A stretch of DNA of 64,000 nt from contig NZ_WKKF01000002.1 in the NCBI RefSeq assembly GCF_009674765.1, positions 310,001 through 374,000 of the forward strand, written 5' to 3'. This DNA is from Metabacillus idriensis (GTDB lineage: Bacteria; Bacillota; Bacilli; Bacillales; Bacillaceae). The stretch's first letter is position 1; each line of letters opens with the position of its first letter. Of the stretch, positions 59,581-64,000 are shown in pieces. Made by a program: the position numbers and the translations under genes. Under the pieces are notes generated by a model. That model was not told the origin of the DNA and ran no database searches. It saw nothing but the letters and a program-made list of their open reading frames with translations.

Positions 59581-60794
59581 ATATTCTCATGCTGCTGTAT
59601 AAGGATATTCCTTATGATGCGAGAGTAAAAAGAGAGGCCCTGGCATTAGCTGAAGCAGGACATGCCGTATACTTAGCCTGCGTCAGAGAATTCCAGGAGC
59701 CTGATCCTTTTTTACATAAAAACATTCATTTGATTCGGATTGGCATTTCGGTTAAAAGCATAAAAGCTACTATGTCTAAAGGGAATGCAAGTGCGCAAAC
59801 AAGGCAATCTGCAGTAAAAAAGCTGATCGTCCGCACGGCGAGATTGCCGCTTGTCAAAATTCCTAAAGACTACCTGGCCTACTATGAGTTTTATAAAAAG
59901 GTCAAAGCGCATTTAAAAGATATCTCGATTGACGCTGTTCATTGTCATGATTTAAATACGCTGTGGCAGGGGCACATGCTGTCAAAGGATTTCTCTGCGA
60001 AGCTCATCTATGATTCACATGAAATCTTCAACGAGATGGCCGGGCGCAATCAGCTCGACCGCATCGCAGGCTACGCCATGGAAAAACGGCTTTTTCAAAA
60101 GATCGATTATCTTGTAACAGTAAACCCTTATCTTAGAGATTATTTGTTTGAAAAAAATGGAGCAAAACCATGTGTGCTCATTCAAAATATTCCTCTTTTC
60201 CACAAGGATGTCCTTAAACAGGATAAAGCGATTGACTGGGATTATCCATTCAATGAAAAAGATACGATTCTGCTCTATCAAGGTGGATTTTCTCCGTACC
60301 GCGGACTGGAATTGATTATCGATGCAATGGCAAAGCTTCCTGAAACCTATAAACTGGTGATGATCGGTTCGGGTATTCTAAAGGATGAGCTAGTAAGCCG
60401 TACTGGGTCGCTTGGACTGTCAAACAGGGTCTTTTTTCACGATCAAGTATCGTCTGAGGATTTAATTCACTACACCTTGAAGGCTGACATCGGCCTTGTC
60501 ATGTATGAGAAGGTTTCTAAAAACAACTATTATTCAACACCAAATAAAATCTTTGAATACCTGCAGGCAGGCGTTCCTGCCGTTTCTTCCAATCATCCCG
60601 GCAAGTCTGTCATTATTGACGAGTATAAAACCGGCGTGCTGGCAGAGGAAACGCCAGAAGGCATTGTAAATGGAATTTTAGAGATTATGAACCAATATGC
60701 TTACTATCAGCAAAATTGTCTGCGCGCAAGAGAGGTTTTAACTTGGGAGGCAGAAAGCAAAAAGCTGATACAGATGTATGAGAATTTATCGTAG
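59577..60794 (+). CDS. Glycosyltransferase, family 4-like
   Basis: This 405-residue GT-B enzyme has an N-domain opening ILMLLYKDIPYDARVKREAL, then VHCHDLNTLWQGHML, and a C-domain with ILLYQGGFSPYRGLELIIDA, VFFHDQVSSEDLIHYTLKAD and the donor-site STPNKIFEYLQAGVPAVSSN. It overlaps tagH by four bases, so it is co-translated with the exporter. It probably adds a sugar to the polymer or primes the linkage unit; the sugar is unknown. It is followed by a terminator and repeat copy B. Confidence 0.88.
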   Translation: MNILMLLYKDIPYDARVKREALALAEAGHAVYLACVREFQEPDPFLHKNIHLIRIGISVKSIKATMSKGNASAQTRQSAVKKLIVRTARLPLVKIPKDYLAYYEFYKKVKAHLKDISIDAVHCHDLNTLWQGHMLSKDFSAKLIYDSHEIFNEMAGRNQLDRIAGYAMEKRLFQKIDYLVTVNPYLRDYLFEKNGAKPCVLIQNIPLFHKDVLKQDKAIDWDYPFNEKDTILLYQGGFSPYRGLELIIDAMAKLPETYKLVMIGSGILKDELVSRTGSLGLSNRVFFHDQVSSEDLIHYTLKADIGLVMYEKVSKNNYYSTPNKIFEYLQAGVPAVSSNHPGKSVIIDEYKTGVLAEETPEGIVNGILEIMNQYAYYQQNCLRAREVLTWEAESKKLIQMYENLS

Positions 60795-60796
60795 TG

Positions 60797-60828
60797 GATG
60801 TGGGGTTAAGCACCACATCTTTTTTTAA
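60797..60828 (+). terminator. Intrinsic terminator after the tagGH operon
   Basis: GATGTGG pairs with CCACATC, followed by eight T. Confidence 0.88.
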
Positions 60829-60829
60829 A

Positions 60830-60962
60830 AGTTTTGCACTTCGATGTCTAGCTCCATCGCCTAACTCCTCGGCCAGAACGGATTTGCCAGTAAAGGCAAA
60901 AAGCGCCTTTACTGGCAAATCCTTATCTGTCTGTCGGAGCTAAACAGGCGATTCCGCTTTTC
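60830..60962 (-). repeat. Full copy (B) of the GAAAAGCGGA dispersed structured repeat
   Basis: Read on the minus strand it aligns end to end with copy C at 62221. Its inner hairpin is a perfect 18-bp stem (60880-60897 with 60905-60922) of different sequence from that in C. The outer stem is TCGCCT/AGGCGA where C has CCGCCC/GGGCGG. Confidence 0.85.
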
Positions 60963-61017
60963 TAATAATATTGTAATGAAATCCTAATAATAAAGAAAAA
61001 TACTCTTTTCTGGCACG

Positions 61018-61026
61018 TGATATAAT
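61018..61026 (+). promoter_or_regulatory. Extended -10 promoter of mnaA
   Basis: TGATATAAT lies 45 bases before the start; no good -35 box is visible. Confidence 0.5.
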
Positions 61027-61071
61027 GAACAATAGCTGCCTAAAATGAACTATAAAAGGAGTTTCGTATAT

Positions 61072-62217
61072 ATGGATCGCAAATTAAAAGTCATGACTAT
61101 TTTCGGTACAAGACCTGAAGCCATCAAAATGGCACCGCTTGTGCTTGAACTTGAAAAGTACCCGGATGAAATTGATTCAATTGTTACTGTAACGGCCCAG
61201 CACCGTCAAATGCTTGATCAGGTTCTGGAATTGTTTGAGGTTACTCCAGATCACGATCTGAACATTATGAAGGACCGTCAGACGCTGACAGGTGTGACAA
61301 CAAAAGCGCTTGAAGGCTTAGATGAAGTGATGAAGGACGTTAAGCCTGATCTTGTACTTGTTCATGGTGATACAACGACAACATTTGTAGCAAGCTTAGC
61401 TGCATTTTACAATCAAATTGCTGTCGGCCATGTAGAAGCAGGACTCAGAACGTGGAACAAATACTCTCCATTCCCTGAAGAAGTGAACCGTCAAATTACA
61501 GGCGTAATCGCAGATCTTCATTTTGCCCCAACGAACAAAGCGGAGGCAAATCTGCTTCAGGAAAATAAAAAAGGCGAGACCATTTACATAACAGGCAACA
61601 CGGCGATTGATGCTTTAAAAACAACTGTTAAGGATTCCTACTCTCATGAAGTGCTTGAAAAAGTAGGATCAGACCGCATGATTCTATTAACAGCTCACCG
61701 CCGCGAGAATTTAGGAGAGCCAATGCGCAACATGTTCCGTGCGATTAAGCGTCTGATCACAGAGCATAATGATGTTCAGGTTGTTTACCCTGTTCATTTA
61801 AATCCGGCTGTTCGCGAAGTCGCAGATGAAATTCTCGGAAATGATCCTAGAATTCATTTGATCGAACCGCTTGGCGTTTATGATTTCCATAACTTCGCTT
61901 CTAAAGCTCATATCATTCTTACTGATTCAGGCGGCGTACAGGAAGAAGCGCCATCTCTGGGAGTACCGGTTCTTGTTCTGCGCGATACAACTGAGCGCCC
62001 TGAAGGAATTGAAGCAGGAACATTGAAGCTTGCAGGCACAGATGAGGAAACAATCTATCAGCTTGCTTACGAACTGCTTAACAATAAAGAACGCTATGAA
62101 GAGATGTCGAAAGCCTCTAATCCATACGGAGACGGAGAAGCTTCAAGACGTATTGTGGAAGCGATTCTGCATTATTTTAAAAAGCGTGATGAGAAGCCTG
62201 TGCCTTTTGAGGTGTAA
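61072..62217 (+). CDS. mnaA: UDP-N-acetylglucosamine 2-epimerase
   Basis: This 381-residue non-hydrolysing epimerase opens with IFGTRPEAIKMAPLVLELEK, then VHGDTTTTFVASLAAFY, GHVEAGLRTWNKYSPFPEE, LLTAHRRENLGEP and LTDSGGVQEEAPSLGVPVLV with TTERPEG. It interconverts UDP-GlcNAc and UDP-ManNAc, supplying the teichoic acid linkage unit and, through wecC, UDP-ManNAcA. ATG 61072 has AAAGGAG upstream; an earlier ATG at 61045 lacks one. The symbol wecB is equivalent. It is flanked on both sides by full copies of the structured repeat. Confidence 0.95.
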   Translation: MDRKLKVMTIFGTRPEAIKMAPLVLELEKYPDEIDSIVTVTAQHRQMLDQVLELFEVTPDHDLNIMKDRQTLTGVTTKALEGLDEVMKDVKPDLVLVHGDTTTTFVASLAAFYNQIAVGHVEAGLRTWNKYSPFPEEVNRQITGVIADLHFAPTNKAEANLLQENKKGETIYITGNTAIDALKTTVKDSYSHEVLEKVGSDRMILLTAHRRENLGEPMRNMFRAIKRLITEHNDVQVVYPVHLNPAVREVADEILGNDPRIHLIEPLGVYDFHNFASKAHIILTDSGGVQEEAPSLGVPVLVLRDTTERPEGIEAGTLKLAGTDEETIYQLAYELLNNKERYEEMSKASNPYGDGEASRRIVEAILHYFKKRDEKPVPFEV

Positions 62218-62220
62218 TGA

Positions 62221-62350
62221 GAAAAGCGGAGCCGCCCGTTTAGCTCCGACAGACAGATAAGGATCCGGCAGAAAAGTCCGGGTTTGACTTTTTTGCCGGA
62301 TCCGTTCTGGCCGAGGAGTTGGGCGGTGGAGCTGGACAAGTAAAGTGCGA
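62221..62350 (+). repeat. Full copy (C) of the GAAAAGCGGA dispersed structured repeat
   Basis: It starts with GAAAAGCGGA. The inner 18-bp stem (62261-62278 with 62286-62303) has one G-U pair. The middle stem is AGCTCC/GGAGTT and the outer stem CCGCCC/GGGCGG. It begins three bases after the mnaA stop. Confidence 0.85.
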
Positions 62351-62372
62351 AACACAATATTTCTTTTAGATC

Positions 62373-62412
62373 AAAAAAGACGACCTGATTCTGAAATCAG
62401 GTCGTCTTTTTT
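62373..62412. terminator. Bidirectional terminator between mnaA and the convergent glycosyltransferase
   Basis: The perfect 18-bp stem AAAAAAGACGACCTGATT with AATCAGGTCGTCTTTTTT around a CTGA loop contains the stop codon of the minus-strand gene. Confidence 0.93.
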
Positions 62413-63629
62413 ATATGGTTCATACTATGAGATAATTTGCAGTTTTGCAGGGCTTCCGAAAGCTCTGCTGCCTGTGTTTCTCTGTTAAATGATTGAAGGA
62501 GATGGTAACGCAGGTTTTTCTTCATGTCTTTAAGTGTTTCAGGCTGGCTTTGAGCGAGCTTGAGTGCGCGGATAAAGTCTTCCGGATTCTCTGGTTCAAA
62601 CGTGAAGCCGGCATGATTTTTTTCTACGATCTCTCTTGCTTCACCTTCAACCCCGATCAGTACCGGCAGGGAAACCGCCATATAATCAAACACTTTGGAT
62701 GGAATGGTGATTTCAAATAACGGATGCTTTTTTAAGCTGACAATGCCAAGATCGGCGCTGTCATAGTAGGAAGCCAATTCTTCTTTTCTTTTGCTGTCCA
62801 GAAAGAGCACGTTGGTTAAATGATTTGCTTTCACTTGTTCCATTAAAGCTTCTTTTTCAACGCCGTCACCTATGAACATAAAGCAGACAGAAGGGTCATC
62901 CTTCAGCTTTATCGCAGCCGTTATGATGGTCTGAAGACCTTGCGCTGCACCAATATTGCCTGTATAAAGAACGAGGAATTTATCTTCAATCCCGTATTCC
63001 TTTTTCACATCGTTCCTTTTTATTACAGGTTTTAAGGCACTTGGATTCACTCCATTTGGAATGACGATGATCTTGTCTGCTGAAATGCCCAGGTCTATCA
63101 GACGATCTTTGTAGCCGTGTGTAACGACAACAATCAGATCGGCTTTCTTATAAATGAAATTTTCAAGTTTTCTGGCAAGATTCAGTAATTTTTTGTTTTT
63201 AAATTGACCTAAAATTTCAGCGAAGTCGACCCATAAATCACGGACTTCGAAAACGAACTTTGTTCTATGAATGCGGCTCAGCACATATCCGGTAACCCCT
63301 TGAAAAAGCTGAGGGGAGGTTGCATAAACAATGTCCGGCTTTTTAACGAGCAAGCCGCTTACGATGCTTGAGCACATGAACGACAAGTAATTGGCCAAAC
63401 GCCGGATGGAGCTTTTTTTAGTATCACGTATGCGAAAAGAGCGATAAACCGATAGCTTGTTCACCTTCTCTTTGCTGTACAATTTAGAAGTTGATTCATG
63501 ATTTGGAAAGGCCGTCAGCACATGCAGATCATGCCCCAGGTTTGAAAGATTCGTACTCATATCAAAGGCACGGCCTTGTGCTGCACCAATTTCAGGCGGA
63601 AAGTGCTGTGTTATATAAACGATTTTCAT
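62397..63629 (-). CDS. Glycosyltransferase, family 4 (WbuB-like)
   Basis: This 410-residue GT-B enzyme opens with VYITQHFPPEIGAAQGRAFD and has TAFPNHESTSKLYSKEKVN, VFEVRDLWVDFAEILG, VIPNGVNPSALKP, LYTGNIGAAQGLQTIITAA and the donor-site LFEITIPSKVFDYMAVSLP. These match WbuB/CapM-type transferases, often acting on N-acetyl-fucosamine or related donors; the sugar here is not determinable. It is the only minus-strand gene in the polysaccharide region. ATG is at 63629, with AAAGGGATC before it on that strand. Confidence 0.88.
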   Translation of the reverse strand: MKIVYITQHFPPEIGAAQGRAFDMSTNLSNLGHDLHVLTAFPNHESTSKLYSKEKVNKLSVYRSFRIRDTKKSSIRRLANYLSFMCSSIVSGLLVKKPDIVYATSPQLFQGVTGYVLSRIHRTKFVFEVRDLWVDFAEILGQFKNKKLLNLARKLENFIYKKADLIVVVTHGYKDRLIDLGISADKIIVIPNGVNPSALKPVIKRNDVKKEYGIEDKFLVLYTGNIGAAQGLQTIITAAIKLKDDPSVCFMFIGDGVEKEALMEQVKANHLTNVLFLDSKRKEELASYYDSADLGIVSLKKHPLFEITIPSKVFDYMAVSLPVLIGVEGEAREIVEKNHAGFTFEPENPEDFIRALKLAQSQPETLKDMKKNLRYHLLQSFNRETQAAELSEALQNCKLSHSMNHIKKTT

Positions 63630-63710
63630 AGTGATCCCTTTCCATTAAAAATTAGGATATGTCAATATAATAGTGTAAAGTATAAATTGAAAAGTTACAA
63701 CTTTGAGTTG

Positions 63711-63776
63711 AGAAAAGCGGAAGTGCCATAGTCAGATCCGTTCTGATCGAGGATCTTGGCTCTGGAGCTGTAAACG
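63711..63776 (+). repeat. Shortened copy (D) of the GAAAAGCGGA dispersed structured repeat
   Basis: It begins with GAAAAGCGGA and ends with GGAGCTGTAAACG but lacks the central hairpin arm. The remaining stem is AGATCC/GGATCT around the conserved GTTCTGATCGA loop, where copies B and C have AGCTCC/GGAGTT. Confidence 0.7.
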
Positions 63777-63814
63777 TAATCCTCTGCTATAACTTCAAAA
63801 AAGGAATGGATAAA

Positions 63815-64000
63815 ATGAAGAAAATCTGTGTCATCACGTCTGTTCATAACGCATATGACGGACGTATTTATCATAAGCAATGCAAGTCTCTAGTTAAGGC
63901 GGGGTATGATGTTTCGCTTGTCGCACCGAAGCCTGAAATGATCCTGGACGATTCAATCAAGCTTATTCCAATCGAAAAGCCAAAACAGGAATTGAAGCGC
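63815..64000 (+). CDS. Glycosyltransferase, N-terminal part (cut by window edge)
   Basis: The first 62 codons are visible: an opening of KKICVITSVHNAYDGRIYHK, then SLVKAGYDVSLVAPKPE. This is the N-terminal Rossmann start of family 4 GT-B transferases (compare YDARVKREALALAEAGHAV at 59.6 kb). AAAAAGGAATG precedes ATG 63815. The rest lies beyond the window, so the class is probable but the function is open. It is divergent from the WbuB-like gene. Confidence 0.75.
   Translation, partial: MKKICVITSVHNAYDGRIYHKQCKSLVKAGYDVSLVAPKPEMILDDSIKLIPIEKPKQELKR

Overview
The window reads as chromosome from a low-GC, spore-former-type Gram-positive bacterium of the Bacillaceae (Bacillus/Metabacillus-like). 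This is inferred from a ComK homologue, LytR-CpsA-Psr and TagGH wall-polymer proteins, CWB2 cell-wall-binding autolysins, a SigD-type promoter, Spo0A-box-like sites, strong GGAGG ribosome sites and frequent TTG/GTG starts. No genus can be fixed from sequence alone. No rRNA, tRNA, CRISPR array, prophage or transposase was seen.

Region 1 (1-15.5 kb, plus strand) is one long catabolic operon entered from the left: a CUT1 sugar importer (binding protein cut by the window edge, two permeases, no ATPase), a PHP-domain hydrolase, an aldo/keto reductase, a TIM-barrel sugar isomerase, a GH38/DUF5054-like glycosidase, then iolG-iolD-iolE-iolB-iolC-iolA for myo-inositol. All enzymes after the binding protein look cytoplasmic. 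This suggests that an inositol-containing glycoside or related conjugate is imported intact, trimmed and fed into inositol catabolism, ending as acetyl-CoA. The aldolase IolJ is not in the window. A ROK-family kinase with a lost zinc motif follows.

Region 2 (16.6-26.3 kb) holds mixed genes: a secreted 1348-residue M30-like metalloprotease with nine Ig-like repeats, an Excalibur protein, a small membrane protein, ComK, a metallophosphoesterase, a SEC-C/TPR protein and a LytR-CpsA-Psr (LCP) wall-polymer ligase.

Region 3 (26.5-46.1 kb) is a cell-surface locus. A sortase-anchored LRR/FN3 protein is followed by five secreted proteins, each with exactly three CWB2 repeats joined to a different domain (NlpC/P60, SLT-like muramidase, subtilase, amidase, SpoIID/LytB). 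An SGNH-like protein and an acidic lipoprotein lie among them.

Region 4 (46.2-64 kb) makes and exports a wall polysaccharide. GtaB and UDP-glucose dehydrogenase give UDP-glucuronate. MnaA and a WecC-type dehydrogenase give UDP-ManNAcA. Several glycosyltransferases, a methyltransferase and the TagGH exporter complete it. An SH3-amidase with a SigD-type promoter sits inside. This fits a uronic-acid (teichuronic-like) wall polymer, probably attached by the LCP protein and possibly the ligand for the CWB2 proteins; that link is inference.

Non-coding features include a dispersed structured repeat with compensatory base changes (four copies, 46-64 kb), a GC-rich pseudoknot-compatible element (35.4 kb), a long bipartite hairpin (35.3 kb), a 52-bp tandem repeat of hairpins before tagG, an inverted pair of Spo0A-box-like sites and many intrinsic terminators.
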